From Actinomycetospora endophytica (GTDB taxonomy: Bacteria > Actinomycetota > Actinomycetes > Mycobacteriales > Pseudonocardiaceae), in assembly GCF_021026375.1 (NCBI RefSeq), contig NZ_JAJNDB010000006.1, positions 62,001 to 126,000 on the forward strand: a stretch of DNA of 64,000 nucleotides. The letters are read 5' to 3'. Below are positions 18,628 through 27,445 of this stretch, in pieces. A model generated the notes under the pieces. It saw nothing but the letters and a program-made list of their open reading frames with translations. It was not told where the DNA came from and made no database searches. Positions within the stretch are counted from its first letter, which is position 1. Every line of letters begins with the position of its first letter. The translations under genes were made by a program, and so were the position numbers.

Positions 18628-20391
18628 CTACCCGGCCACCGAGGCGTACGAGTCGCCGACGCGGGCGTCGGACAGTTCGTAGGTGGCGGCCTGGTCGATG
18701 CTGGTGTCGCGGTAGAGGCCGAGCTTCCAGTAGCTGAAGTCGCCGGAGTAGAGCGTGCCGGCGGGCGGGTGGAAGCCCGTGACCTTCTTCTGACCGTCGA
18801 CCCAGGCGTCGACGACGCCCTCCGACTTGTTGCTCGAGAACTTCACGTGCAGCACCAGCGTCGTGACCTTCCCGACGACGGCGGGTGCGATCGTCTGGTC
18901 GAAGTTCTTCGACCCGCCGGGGGCGTCGGCGCCGCCGGAGAGGATGTAGTTCCCCTTCCCGATCCGCAGTTCCAGCGGCGGGCTGCCGTCACCGTCGTTC
19001 TTGAACTGGGTGATGAGCTGCCAGGTGTCGGTGTCGGTCGGGAAACCGGGCGCCAGCCGCACCGTCATGCGGATGTAGCGGTCCTGTCCCTCGGTGAAGT
19101 TGTCGACGTTCGGCTCGATCTCGGCGCGCTTGGCGCCGCCGGGCATCGTGAACTTCAGCGCCTTCTGGCCGGGCAGGTCGGTCGCGGGGACGACGGTCGG
19201 CTGCTTGGCGCCCACGAAGTTCCAGGGCGTGTCCTTGAACATCCCGAGGGACTGCGCGGTGATGTCCGAGTCCCAGATCGCCTTCACGACGGGGGCGATC
19301 GCCGGGGCGGGCGTCGTCGGCGTGGTGGTCGGCGCGGCGGACGACGTGCTCGGTGCGGAGGTCGACGGCTTCGTCGCCGAGGCCTCGGGGGCCTTGGTCG
19401 GCACCGTGCTCACCGCCGTCGACGGCGTGTTCGGGTCCGGCGCGTTCGGGTCCGGCGTGGACAGGATCTGCGGGAGACCCGGGAGCCCGAGCGGGCCGGA
19501 GGCCGGGGGCCTGGCCGTCGTCGGGGTCGGCTTCGCGGGGGACGGCTTCGTGTCGCCGGGCTTCGTGTCGCCCGGCTTCGCGTCGCCCGGCTTCGCGGGG
19601 GCCGGCTTCGTGCCGCCGGGCTTGACCGGCGGCGGGACCGCGGTCGTGCTCGGGGCGACCGGGGCGGTCGCCGTCTCCGGCACGGCCGTCGTGGTCGAGG
19701 TCGTCAGCCAGAGCTGGTCGACCGCCGGGCTCACCGCGCCCGACCCGCCGAGCAGCACGATCCGTGCCTGCACCTGGGTGGTGGCCGACGGCAGCACCGT
19801 CCGCTCCTCGTTCCGGGTCGGGATCCACCGGCTCCACGAACCGTTGGGCAGCACGCCGCGCACGTCGACGCGGGCGGCCGTGCCCGGTGGGAGATCCGCG
19901 GTGAGGTCCGAGGTGATCGCGTTCGTGGGGGCGGCGGGCCGGCGCGGTGCCAGCACCATGACCCCCTCGGAACGCTTGCGCGCCGTCGAGGGCGCGACCA
20001 GGCGCACCGCCCCGTCGGCGAGGTGCACGTTGACGTCGTCGCCGCCGGAGACGGCGAGCTCGGCGCCCCAGCTCTCCCCGGTCGGGACCGCGGTGGCGGA
20101 GGCGGCGAGCCCGAGGACCGCGGCGAGCAGCGCGCCCGCGCCCGCGATCAGGGCGGCCCGACGGCGCCGTCGTGCCCGGGCGGGATCCGGCCCGGCCTCG
20201 GGACGGGCGCCCGGCCCGGCGTGCGGGGACAGCGGGCGGGGGGCGAGCGGCTCGTGGCGACGGTCCGTGACCTCGAGGGACGCGCGGAGACGGGCGACCG
20301 CGGGTTCGGTCACGTCGACCGTCGGGGCCTCCGTGGAGACCGTCGGCGGCTCGGCGGACAGGTCGTCGACGAGGTCAGCAGGACGCGACAC
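18628..20391 (-). CDS. Membrane-anchored, exported polysaccharide lyase-like protein
   Basis: A 587-residue protein from GTG 20391, whose GGAGG ribosome site lies inside the upstream gene (17-bp overlap). Residues 1-75 are a hydrophilic cytosolic tail, 79-100 a membrane anchor (AALIAGAGALLAAVLGLAAS) after RARRRRR. Residues about 105-240 form a beta-rich module starting GESWGAELAVSGGDDVNVHL that is clearly related to the neighbour's N-terminal module. A Pro/Thr/Lys linker with repeated KPGDTKPGD units follows. The C-terminal about 210 residues (AIWDSDITAQSLG onward; WQLITQFKNDGDGSPPLELR; FSYWKLGLYRD) resemble the polysaccharide-lyase jelly-roll of the PL20/heparin-lyase-I-like Pfam family. The substrate is unknown; the dcw position suggests a wall-associated glycan. 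Confidence 0.75.
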   Translation of the reverse strand: MSRPADLVDDLSAEPPTVSTEAPTVDVTEPAVARLRASLEVTDRRHEPLAPRPLSPHAGPGARPEAGPDPARARRRRRAALIAGAGALLAAVLGLAASATAVPTGESWGAELAVSGGDDVNVHLADGAVRLVAPSTARKRSEGVMVLAPRRPAAPTNAITSDLTADLPPGTAARVDVRGVLPNGSWSRWIPTRNEERTVLPSATTQVQARIVLLGGSGAVSPAVDQLWLTTSTTTAVPETATAPVAPSTTAVPPPVKPGGTKPAPAKPGDAKPGDTKPGDTKPSPAKPTPTTARPPASGPLGLPGLPQILSTPDPNAPDPNTPSTAVSTVPTKAPEASATKPSTSAPSTSSAAPTTTPTTPAPAIAPVVKAIWDSDITAQSLGMFKDTPWNFVGAKQPTVVPATDLPGQKALKFTMPGGAKRAEIEPNVDNFTEGQDRYIRMTVRLAPGFPTDTDTWQLITQFKNDGDGSPPLELRIGKGNYILSGGADAPGGSKNFDQTIAPAVVGKVTTLVLHVKFSSNKSEGVVDAWVDGQKKVTGFHPPAGTLYSGDFSYWKLGLYRDTSIDQAATYELSDARVGDSYASVAG

Positions 20392-21715
20392 GGGGGGCCT
20401 CCACACCGGCGGCGGGGACGTACTGGTTCGGGCCGATGCGCAGCCAGCTGCTGCTCGTGCCCTGGGCGCCGGAGCGCAGCTGGCCCGCGGCGGTGCACTG
20501 GACGGCCACCCGCGCACCGCCGGCGACGGCGCCGACGGCCGACGAGGCGTCGGTCGGGGCGGAGCGGACGGCGACGGTCGGCGTGCCGGTCGGCTTCGCC
20601 AGCGCGGTCGGACCGGTGCCGGTCCAGAGGTAGGTGACGGTGACCCAGCCGTTGTCGCGCAGGCCCAGGTCGTTGTAGAAGGTGCCGTCGGCCAGGTCGA
20701 TGCCCGCCGGGTTGACGACCGCGCGCCCGAACCCGTCCTTGCCGCCGTTGTAGCGCTGCTGGAACGCGGCCTGGGCCTGCGGGGTCCCCTGCGGGAGGTC
20801 CTTCCAGGTCTGGCGGGCCGCGGCCGGGTTCCAGTAGTCGTCGGTGGTGTTCCACGGGCCGACGTCCCACACCGGCGCCCAGGCGCAGCGCCCGGTGGCG
20901 GCGCAGACCTTCACGGTGTAGTCGCCCGTGTCGCGCGGCGAGAGGCCGCGGCGCGAGGGCAGCGCGACGAAGTGGTCGTTGGGCGCTATCACGTGCCCGT
21001 TCGCGGTGGTGCCGCCGACGAGGCCCTCCCGCGTCGCGAACACCTTGCTGCTCACCGCGGGGGTCGCCAACGGGGCGGGGGCCGGGGCGCCCGGCACGAT
21101 CGGGATCGTCGCGGACGGGGCCGTCGCGGCCTTGGTGCGGTCGGCCGTGAGGTAGATGCGGTGCAGCGCGGGCCCGGCACCGCTCGGGCTCGCGACGAGG
21201 CTGGCGCGGACCTGCACCTCGGAGCTCGCCTGCGGCAGCATGGCAGGCCCGCCGGGGCTCGCGGACGCCCAGCCGCTCCAGGTGCCGTCGGCGCGCAGGC
21301 CGCGGACGTCGACGGAGACGACCGCGCCGGGCGGCACGTCGGCGGTGACGTCGGCGCTGACCCGGTCGACGGGAGTGGGCAGACGGCGCGGGGGCAGCAG
21401 CAGCTCCCCCTCGGCCAGCGGCGAGCGGGCGCTCTGGGCACGGGTCGTCGTCCCGGCGAGGCGGACGGCCCCGTCGGTCGCGACGACGTTCGTGTCGTCC
21501 CCGCCGGCCACCGAGAGCTCGGCGATCCACGTGTCACCGGGTGCCGCCGCCGCGCGCGCGTCCGGGGCCTCGGCCAGACCCGCGCCCAGCAGCGCGACCA
21601 CCGTGAGGCCCGCCGCGAGCAGCGACCCGAGAGCGGCCCGGGTCGTCCCCCCGCCACGCGGCGCCCGCCCCCCGGGCCCACGGTCGGGCCTCGCCCGCGC
21701 GGTCGTCATGGTCAT
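20375..21715 (-). CDS. Secreted double-psi beta-barrel-like protein with SH3 domain
   Basis: A 446-residue exported protein. The ATG at 21715 has a GGAGGA ribosome site. An N-terminal signal (AALGSLLAAGLTVVALLGAG) is followed by the beta module GDTWIAELSVAGGDDTNVVA, ADVTADVPPGAVVSVDVRGL and LHRIYLTADR, which is paralogous to that of the downstream gene. Residues about 215-360 (ANGHVIAPNDHFVALPS, WDVGPWNTTDDYWN, AGIDLADGTFYNDLGL, WVTVTYLW) have the pattern of RlpA/expansin-like double-psi barrels, including the DxGP aspartate. A bacterial SH3-type domain closes the protein (VRSAPTDASSAVG, SSWLRIGPNQYVPAAGV). It is likely a cell-wall-binding or glycan-remodelling factor. The domain calls are by eye. 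Confidence 0.7.
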   Translation of the reverse strand: MTMTTARARPDRGPGGRAPRGGGTTRAALGSLLAAGLTVVALLGAGLAEAPDARAAAAPGDTWIAELSVAGGDDTNVVATDGAVRLAGTTTRAQSARSPLAEGELLLPPRRLPTPVDRVSADVTADVPPGAVVSVDVRGLRADGTWSGWASASPGGPAMLPQASSEVQVRASLVASPSGAGPALHRIYLTADRTKAATAPSATIPIVPGAPAPAPLATPAVSSKVFATREGLVGGTTANGHVIAPNDHFVALPSRRGLSPRDTGDYTVKVCAATGRCAWAPVWDVGPWNTTDDYWNPAAARQTWKDLPQGTPQAQAAFQQRYNGGKDGFGRAVVNPAGIDLADGTFYNDLGLRDNGWVTVTYLWTGTGPTALAKPTGTPTVAVRSAPTDASSAVGAVAGGARVAVQCTAAGQLRSGAQGTSSSWLRIGPNQYVPAAGVEAPRVASC

Positions 21716-21869
21716 CGCGATCTCTCCTCCGCCGTCCCCGGGATGCGGCGCGGCCCCGAACGCCGCGCGCCCCGCATCCGGGACGCCGCAGAGTTGACGC
21801 TCCGTGACACGGGTGGGTCAAGAGAGACAGGTGGTGTGCGCGTGAGTGATAACCGGCTAGGTGACGGGC

Positions 21870-21884
21870 GTTCGCGCAGGTCAA
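21870..21884 (-). promoter_or_regulatory. TTGACCTGCGCGAAC motif, copy upstream of the secreted-protein pair
   Basis: On the minus strand the 15-mer TTGACCTGCGCGAAC is identical to the one upstream of mraZ (38861-38875). TTGACC could be a -35 hexamer and the shared downstream bases an operator. No convincing -10 is obvious, so this is a shared-motif call only. Confidence 0.35.
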
Positions 21885-22246
21885 AGAGCCGTGAACCGAC
21901 ACGATCGTGGTACGCGTGGGACTCGTCCGAGTGATCGACGGGCTGTTCGTGACGCTCGGCGAGCAGATGGATCACGGAAAATGGTGACCGAGGGTGAACG
22001 GCGCGAGGTGGGCGGCGCGGCCGGTCGCGCCGTGCACACGGGCCTCGACGGACGTGTTCCTCGCCGCAGGGCGGTGCGGCGTGTCGGGCCTGTCCTCAAG
22101 ATCACGGGAACGTGAGCCAGGTCCGACGGCGTCGCGGCGTGCGTCCTGTACCCCTCGTCCGCCGGGCCACACCTGCGGCACGGGCCGTCCACCCGATCCC
22201 GTCGGTCAGGGGTTGGTCGGAGTGCTCACCCCGCCCACACTGCGGC

Positions 22247-22305
22247 TGATCAACAGCACACCAGGCACGCCGAGCAGGCCCGCGGGATGCGCCACGTGCC
22301 CCTCG
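22247..22305 (-). repeat. TGATCA-type interspersed element, copy 4
   Basis: A 59-bp copy in inverted orientation relative to copies 1-3 and 6-7. Read on the minus strand it begins CGAGGGGCACGTGGCGCA and ends TGTTGATCA. It is the first of a direct pair with exactly 83-bp spacing to copy 5. Confidence 0.7.
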
Positions 22306-22329
22306 CCGATCAGGACCTGATCGCTCGGC

Positions 22330-22388
22330 TGATCAACAGCACACCAGGCAGGCCGAGCACGCCCGCGGGACGCGCCACGTGCCCCTCG
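22330..22388 (-). repeat. TGATCA-type interspersed element, copy 5
   Basis: Differs from copy 4 at only about four positions over 59 bp. On the minus strand it begins CGAGGGGCACGTGGCGCG and ends TGTTGATCA. It ends 22 bp before the ftsQ stop codon. The spacer between copies 4 and 5 (24 bp) has a further GATC-rich stretch. Confidence 0.7.
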
Positions 22389-22409
22389 TCGACCGCGACC
22401 GCAGCGCCG

Positions 22410-23324
22410 TCAGGAGACGACCGGCAAGTCCGGCGTGGAGACGTCGTACGTCGACCCGGGCCGGGTGAGCAGCGGGCCGAGGACGGCGGCCTTGCGGGCG
22501 TCGTCGGAGTCCGCGCCCCACCGGACCGTCCGGTTCGCGTCGAGCGTGAACGACACGTCGTAGGGGCTCACCGCCCGGAGCTCGGTGATCTTCGAGCGCA
22601 GGTCCGGCGGCAGCGAGGCGAGCACCCGGACCGCGGCCACCGTCGTCGGGTCGGACGGCGACGCCGCGACCCCCAGCCCGAGGACGAGCCGCGGGACCCC
22701 CGGCGGCGGGGCGGGCATCGTCCGGTAGGCGAACCCGGTGCCGTCGACCAGTGCGACCCCCGCCCCCATCGGCACCGCCGCGACCGGCTCCCGCTCGGTC
22801 ACCGTCACGGTCACGGTGTGCGGGAGGGAGCGCCGCACGTCGACGGTGGCCACGCGCGGGATGGTCTGCACCTGCCCGTCGAGCTCCGAGGTGTCGAGCC
22901 AGATCAGCGAGGTGCCCGGCGGCACGGTGGCCGCCTGACGGACGGCGGGCAGCGTCTCCGGCGTGGCGCCGTCGACCCGGACGTCGGTCACGTCGAACAG
23001 CGACGAGAAGCCCAGCAGCCAGACGAGCCCGGCGACGACGGCCGCCGCGACCACCCCGATCGCCACGCGCCGGAGCACCGTGCGACGGCGGGCGGCGCGG
23101 GCATCGAGGGCGGGGTGCTCCCGGGGGCCGCGGTCGCGCGGCGGCCGGCTCGACGGCCGTCGTCGGGAGGTGCGCTCCGCCTGCGTCCGCCGCTCCTGGC
23201 CACCCCGCGACGACGAGCCGCGCCGCGTCCCCCCGGACTGCCCCGCAGAGCCCCCACCGCGCCCGGTGCCGGACTCGGCGGCACCGGTGCGGGCGGAGGC
23301 GCCGCGGCGCGGGGAGGAGGGCAG
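22410..23324 (-). CDS. ftsQ: Cell division protein FtsQ, probable CTG start
   Basis: Bitopic divisome protein of the FtsQ-FtsL-FtsB complex. The recognisable part is the membrane helix VAIGVVAAAVVAGLVWLLGF, the POTRA domain (FDVTDVRVDGATPETLPAV, GTSLIWLDTSELDGQV, IPRVATVDVRRSLPHTVTV) and the FtsQ beta domain to VVS. A basic, Arg/Ser/Gly-rich cytosolic tail of about 80 residues is coded upstream in the same frame with strong G/C third positions. However, between the in-frame stop at 23358 and the GTG at 23078 there is no ATG, GTG or TTG. A CTG at 23322-23324 lies 8 nt after GGAGG and 4 nt after the murC stop, so I choose it (304 residues). The alternative GTG 23078 lacks a ribosome site and would remove the tail. 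Confidence 0.85.
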   Translation of the reverse strand: MPSSPRRGASARTGAAESGTGRGGGSAGQSGGTRRGSSSRGGQERRTQAERTSRRRPSSRPPRDRGPREHPALDARAARRRTVLRRVAIGVVAAAVVAGLVWLLGFSSLFDVTDVRVDGATPETLPAVRQAATVPPGTSLIWLDTSELDGQVQTIPRVATVDVRRSLPHTVTVTVTEREPVAAVPMGAGVALVDGTGFAYRTMPAPPPGVPRLVLGLGVAASPSDPTTVAAVRVLASLPPDLRSKITELRAVSPYDVSFTLDANRTVRWGADSDDARKAAVLGPLLTRPGSTYDVSTPDLPVVS

Positions 23325-23328
23325 AGGA

Positions 23329-24933
23329 TCAGCCTCCGACGCGGTCGGCGAGCGCGCTCACACCGGGGTCCGAGCTCTCGCGGCGCTCCAGCTCGGCGAG
23401 CACCTCCGGGCCGAGGACGGTGACGTCGCCGGCGCCCATCGTGATCACCAGGTCCCCCGGGCGGGCCAGGTCCGCGAGCAGCGCCGGGACCGCGCTCCAC
23501 GAGGGCTCGTAGTGGACGTGCTCGGCGGGCAGGCCGACGCGGGTCGCGATGAGGTCGCCGCTGACGCCGGGTTCGGGCTGCTCGCGGGCGCCGTAGACGT
23601 CGAGCACGACGACCTCGTCGGCCAGCGAGAGCGCCTCGCCGAACTGCGTCGCGAAGTCCCGGGTGCGCGAGTACAGGTGCGGCTGGAACGCCACCAGCAG
23701 CCGGCCCCGCTCCCCCAGCACCGGGCGCGCGGCCCGCAGCTGGGCGGCGACCTTGGTCGGGGCGTGCGCGTAGTCGTCGTACACGCGCACGCCGGCGGCC
23801 TGGCCCCGCAGCTCGAAGCGGCGCCGGACCCCGGTGAACGACGACAGGCCCCCGAGCAGCCGGTCCAGCGGCGCCCCGAGGTCGAGGCCGGCGAGCAGCG
23901 CGGCGCAGGCGTTGAGCGCCTGGTGCTCCCCCGCCACCCCGAGCCGGACGTGGTGCTCGGTCTCGATGGTCGAGCTCCGCTCCGCTGCGTCTCCGGCGTC
24001 GCCGATCCGCAGGTGCAGCAGCCCGGTCGAGGCCTCGGCGCGGTAGTCCAGCACCGTGACGTCGTCGGGCCCGGTCGCGGCGCGGCCGTAGCGGCGCACC
24101 CGGACGCCCGCGGCCTCGGCGCGGTCGCCCAGCGCGGCGGCGCCCGGGTCGTCGGCGCAGACGACGAGGCAGCCGCCGGGCTCGATGCGCGACGCGAACG
24201 CGTCGAACACCGCGACATAGGCCTCGACGGTGCCGTGGTGGTCGAGGTGGTCGGGCTCGACGTTGGTCACGATGGCCACCGCGGGCGAGTACGCGAGGAA
24301 CGAGCCGTCGCTCTCGTCGGCCTCGGCGACGAACACGTCTCCGTGCCCGTGGTGGGCGCTCGACCCGGAGGCGAGCAGGTCGCCGCCGATCATGAACGAC
24401 GGATCGGCGCCGCACGCCTGCAGCGCGACGACCAGCATCGACGTCGTCGAGGTCTTGCCCGCGCTGCCGGAGACGCAGGCGGCGCGGTGGTCGGCCATCA
24501 GCTCCGCGAGCACGGCCGAGCGGTGCAGCACCGGGATGCCGCGGGCGGCGGCCTCGAGGAGCTCGGGGTTGTCGGGGTCGGCCTGGTGGACCGCCTTGGT
24601 GGTGACCAGGGCGCTGGGGCCGCCGGGGAGCAGGTCCAGGTTGGAGGCGTCGTGCCCGACGGCGACCTCGGCCCCGAGCGTGCGCAGCGCGAGCACGGCA
24701 CGGGAGTCCTTGGCGTCGGAGCCCGAGACCATCGCGCCGCGGGCCAGCAGGATGCGCGCGATGCCGCTCATCGCCGCGCCGCCCGCGCCGATGAAGTGCA
24801 CCCGCGAGAGCAGCTGCGGCAGCTCGGGGATCACCGCCTGCTCGCCCGGCTGGATGGTCGAGCTCCGCTTCGCTGCGTCTCCGGCCTGGATGGTCGACCC
24901 TGCCCGCCCCTGACCCTGCTCCTGCTCGCTCAC
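23329..24933 (-). CDS. murC: UDP-N-acetylmuramate--L-alanine ligase MurC
   Basis: Cytoplasmic ATP-dependent ligase adding L-Ala to UDP-MurNAc. From GTG 24933 (GTGA overlap with the murG stop) it has 534 residues, about 40 more than usual. [17 protein letters not shown] starts the nucleotide-binding domain. [17 protein letters not shown] is the ATP P-loop, [17 protein letters not shown] the central domain signature, and [15 protein letters not shown] plus [16 protein letters not shown] the C-terminal domain. The extra length comes partly from two insertions coding [12 protein letters not shown] at the N-terminus and [12 protein letters not shown] in the central domain, produced by a 33-bp repeat. 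It is in the middle of the translationally coupled mur operon. Confidence 0.97.
   Translation of the reverse strand: MSEQEQGQGRAGSTIQAGDAAKRSSTIQPGEQAVIPELPQLLSRVHFIGAGGAAMSGIARILLARGAMVSGSDAKDSRAVLALRTLGAEVAVGHDASNLDLLPGGPSALVTTKAVHQADPDNPELLEAAARGIPVLHRSAVLAELMADHRAACVSGSAGKTSTTSMLVVALQACGADPSFMIGGDLLASGSSAHHGHGDVFVAEADESDGSFLAYSPAVAIVTNVEPDHLDHHGTVEAYVAVFDAFASRIEPGGCLVVCADDPGAAALGDRAEAAGVRVRRYGRAATGPDDVTVLDYRAEASTGLLHLRIGDAGDAAERSSTIETEHHVRLGVAGEHQALNACAALLAGLDLGAPLDRLLGGLSSFTGVRRRFELRGQAAGVRVYDDYAHAPTKVAAQLRAARPVLGERGRLLVAFQPHLYSRTRDFATQFGEALSLADEVVVLDVYGAREQPEPGVSGDLIATRVGLPAEHVHYEPSWSAVPALLADLARPGDLVITMGAGDVTVLGPEVLAELERRESSDPGVSALADRVGG
23965..23997. repeat. 33-bp intragenic repeat in murC, copy A
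   Basis: On the plus strand it starts GATGGTCGAGCTCCGCT and ends CTGCGTCTCCGGC. It matches copy B (24853-24885) at 32 of 33 positions and is read in the same frame, coding the residues [11 protein letters not shown] in the MurC central domain. Confidence 0.8.
24853..24885. repeat. 33-bp intragenic repeat in murC, copy B
   Basis: This copy codes [11 protein letters not shown] near the MurC N-terminus. It is followed at 24886-24897 by another CTGGATGGTCGA, repeating the 12 bases at 24851-24862, so a partial tandem copy is present and explains the preceding STIQ residues of the protein. Confidence 0.8.
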
Positions 24934-26102
24934 CGCTCGTTCTCCTCCTGCCGCGCCACGCCCCCCATGGTGCCCGTAGCCCCGTCGCCGCCTTCCACGA
25001 CCTCCAGCACCATGCGCGCGAGCGTCTCGTCCGCGTCCGCATGACCGGTCCGCCGCGCCCCGGCGCTCATCGCGGAGAGTCGCTCGCCGCTCGTGAGCAT
25101 CGGCACCACCATCTCGACGACGCGCTCCGGGGTGAGGTCGGCGTCCTCCACGATCTCGCCGCCGCCGTGCTCGACCACGGGCAGCGCGTTGAGCCGCTGC
25201 TCCCCGTTGCCGTGCGGCAGCGGCACGTAGATCGCGGGCAGCCCGACGGCCGACACCTCGGCGACCGTCATCGCGCCGGAGCGGCAGATCGCCAGGTCCG
25301 CGGCGGCGTAGGCGAGGTCCATCCGCTCCAGGTAGGGCACCGCGACGTACGGCGGCGCCCCGGGGACCTGGTCGACCTCGACGGTGTTCTTCGGCCCGTG
25401 CGCGTGGAGCACCCCGATCCCGGCCCGCCCCAGCTCGGCGGCCGCCCCGGCCACCGCCTCGTTGAGCGAGCGCGCGCCCTGCGACCCGCCGAAGACCAGC
25501 AGGGTCGGGGCGTGCGGGTCGAGCCCGAAGTGCGCCCGGGCCTTCGCGCGGAGGGCGTCCCGGTCGAGGGTTGTGATCGCGCGGCGCAGCGGCATCCCGA
25601 TCACCGGGCCGGCGAGCCCGCTCCCGGGGACCGCCGCCGCCACCGCGGCCGCGTGCCGCGCCCCGACCTTGTTCGCGAGCCCGGCGGTGGCGTTGGCCTC
25701 GTGGATCACCACCGGCATCCGGGTGCCGGGCGTGCGCGCCGCCAGGTAGGCGGGCAGCGCCACGTACCCGCCGAACCCGACGACGACGTCCGCGTCCACC
25801 GCGCGCAGCACCTTCCGGGTCCGCCGGACCGACTTCAGGATCCGCCACGGCAGCGCCGCGAGGTCCTTCGACGGCTTGCGCGGCAGCGGCACCGGCGGCA
25901 CCAGCTCGAGCGCGTACCCGCGCTTGGGCACGAGCGACGTCTCCAGCCCGCGCTCGGTGCCCAGCGCCGTCACGGTCGCGTCCGGGCGCAGCCGCCGCAC
26001 TGCGTCGGCCAGGGCGAGCGCCGGCTCGATGTGGCCCGCGGTGCCGCCGCCGGCGACGACGACCGACAGCGGGCGGGGGGACGAACGGGGCCGGTCGGGC
26101 AC
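24930..26102 (-). CDS. murG: UDP-GlcNAc:lipid I GlcNAc transferase MurG
   Basis: Membrane-associated glycosyltransferase (GT28) making lipid II from lipid I. The GTG at 26102 has a GAGGAGG ribosome site and gives 390 residues. The N-terminal glycine loop [19 protein letters not shown], the second loop [17 protein letters not shown], and C-terminal [17 protein letters not shown] plus [20 protein letters not shown] and [15 protein letters not shown] are all MurG motifs. It begins 23 nt after the ftsW stop and overlaps murC by 4 nt. Confidence 0.98.
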   Translation of the reverse strand: MPDRPRSSPRPLSVVVAGGGTAGHIEPALALADAVRRLRPDATVTALGTERGLETSLVPKRGYALELVPPVPLPRKPSKDLAALPWRILKSVRRTRKVLRAVDADVVVGFGGYVALPAYLAARTPGTRMPVVIHEANATAGLANKVGARHAAAVAAAVPGSGLAGPVIGMPLRRAITTLDRDALRAKARAHFGLDPHAPTLLVFGGSQGARSLNEAVAGAAAELGRAGIGVLHAHGPKNTVEVDQVPGAPPYVAVPYLERMDLAYAAADLAICRSGAMTVAEVSAVGLPAIYVPLPHGNGEQRLNALPVVEHGGGEIVEDADLTPERVVEMVVPMLTSGERLSAMSAGARRTGHADADETLARMVLEVVEGGDGATGTMGGVARQEENER

Positions 26103-26125
26103 GAGGTGCCTCCTCGGTCTGGGGA

Positions 26126-27445
26126 TCAGCCGGTGCGGGGGCGGGCCCGCACCGGTTCGGGTGGTGGGAGGCGCAGGGCCCGTGCGAGGCGGCCCTGGCC
26201 CTGGGTACGCAGCACCGCGGCCGCGTCGGACTCGTGGCGGGCGAAGTTCGCCAGCAGGCCACCGGCGAACAGCGCCAGCGCGAGGGACGTGCCGCCCGAG
26301 GAGACCAGGGGCAGCGGGATCCCGGTGACCGGCAGCAGCCCGACGACGTAGCCCACGTTGATCGCGGCCTGCACGACGAGCCAGACCGTGAGCGTGCTCG
26401 CGACGACGCGGATCCACGGGTCGACCGACCGCGCGGCGATGCGCAGCCCGGTGTAGGCCAGCGTGACGAACAGGATGATCACCGCGACCGCGCCGAGGAA
26501 GCCGAGCTCCTCGCCGATGATCGCGAAGATGAAGTCGTTGTCGGCGTTGGGCAGGTAGCTCCACTTCGACCGGCCCTGGCCGAGGCCCTGCCCGAACAGG
26601 CCGCCGTCGGCGAGCGAGTAGAGCGCCTGGCGCGCCTGGTAGGCGGGCCCGAGCGGGTCGGCGCCCGACGGGTCGAGGAACGCGGCGATCCGGCTCTGCC
26701 GGTAGGAGGCGACGACGCCGAGCACGACGGCGCCGATGACGCCCGCCGTCGAGAGCAGCGCGAGCAGCCCCACCGGGGCGCACGCGAACCACAGCAGGGC
26801 GGCGACGATCACCGCGAGCGAGATCGTGGTGCCGAGGTCCGGCTGGGCGACCACGAGCGTGAGGATCAGCAGCGCCACCGGCATGACCGGCATCAGCGCC
26901 TGCCGCCAGCGGCGCGGCGCGGGGCGGTGCCGGACGAGGACGTGCGCACCCCAGAGCGCCAGCGCGACCTTCGTGATCTCCGAGGGCTGCAGCGACACCC
27001 CGGCGATCCGGAACCAGGACCGCGAGCCGTTGACCGCCGCGCCCAGCCCCGGCACGAGCACCAGCACGAGCAGCACCAGGCAGCCCGCGAGCAGCCAGGG
27101 GCTCGCCGCCCGCCACCGCCGCGGCGGCACGCGCACCCCGATCCAGAACAGCACCGCGCCGAGCACCGCGAACGCGAGCTGGCGGAAGAACACGCCGTAG
27201 GCCGAGCCGCCCGCCGCGTAGGCGTTCACCGACGACGCCGAGAGCACCATCACCAGGCCCAGCGCGGTGAGCAGGCCGAACACCGCGAGCACCAGGTGCA
27301 GCGAGGTCAGCGGCCGCCCGAGCCACTGCTGCAGCGCCGCGCCGAGCGCGCGGACCCGCGGCGGGGCCTCCCGCCGGCCCCGGGTCAGCGACGCGGCGTC
27401 GCCGCGATCGCGCGAGCGGACGGCGCCGTCGCCCCGGGTGCTCAC
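26126..27445 (-). CDS. ftsW: SEDS peptidoglycan glycosyltransferase FtsW
   Basis: Ten-helix SEDS polymerase that works with FtsI at the septum. It is 439 residues from a GTG overlapping the murD stop (GTGA). A hydrophilic Arg-rich N-terminal tail precedes the first helix. The conserved boxes [50 protein letters not shown] and [14 protein letters not shown] are present, including the aspartate (NADNDFIF loop / QPD) needed for polymerase activity in SEDS proteins. The C-terminal tail is Pro/Arg-rich. Its place between murD and murG favours FtsW over RodA. Confidence 0.97.
   Translation of the reverse strand: MSTRGDGAVRSRDRGDAASLTRGRREAPPRVRALGAALQQWLGRPLTSLHLVLAVFGLLTALGLVMVLSASSVNAYAAGGSAYGVFFRQLAFAVLGAVLFWIGVRVPPRRWRAASPWLLAGCLVLLVLVLVPGLGAAVNGSRSWFRIAGVSLQPSEITKVALALWGAHVLVRHRPAPRRWRQALMPVMPVALLILTLVVAQPDLGTTISLAVIVAALLWFACAPVGLLALLSTAGVIGAVVLGVVASYRQSRIAAFLDPSGADPLGPAYQARQALYSLADGGLFGQGLGQGRSKWSYLPNADNDFIFAIIGEELGFLGAVAVIILFVTLAYTGLRIAARSVDPWIRVVASTLTVWLVVQAAINVGYVVGLLPVTGIPLPLVSSGGTSLALALFAGGLLANFARHESDAAAVLRTQGQGRLARALRLPPPEPVRARPRTG

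Larger units (their letters stand above)
21716..22409. other. 694-bp intergenic region between ftsQ and the secreted-protein pair
   Basis: No credible gene is seen. The right part holds two 59-bp repeat copies (22247-22388). The left 300 bp is the upstream region of the double-psi-barrel gene. It has several spaced TCAC/GTGA pentamers and two TTGACC hexamers on the minus strand (21879-21884 and about 21815-21820), which are possible -35 sites. The ftsQ transcript probably ends here. Confidence 0.5.

Noticed and set aside
21716-22020. Possible ydaO (c-di-AMP) riboswitch ahead of the wall-protein gene
   Set aside because: This class often precedes actinobacterial wall hydrolases, but I could not find the GGGGAA core or the conserved 3' junction bases on the minus strand.
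22247-22388. Two 59-bp repeats with constant period considered as a CRISPR remnant
   Set aside because: Only two units, repeat longer than spacer, related copies are dispersed, and no cas genes are present.
22410-23078. ftsQ starting at GTG 23078
   Set aside because: No ribosome site, and it would remove the basic cytosolic tail coded in a G/C3-biased open frame; kept only as the alternative.
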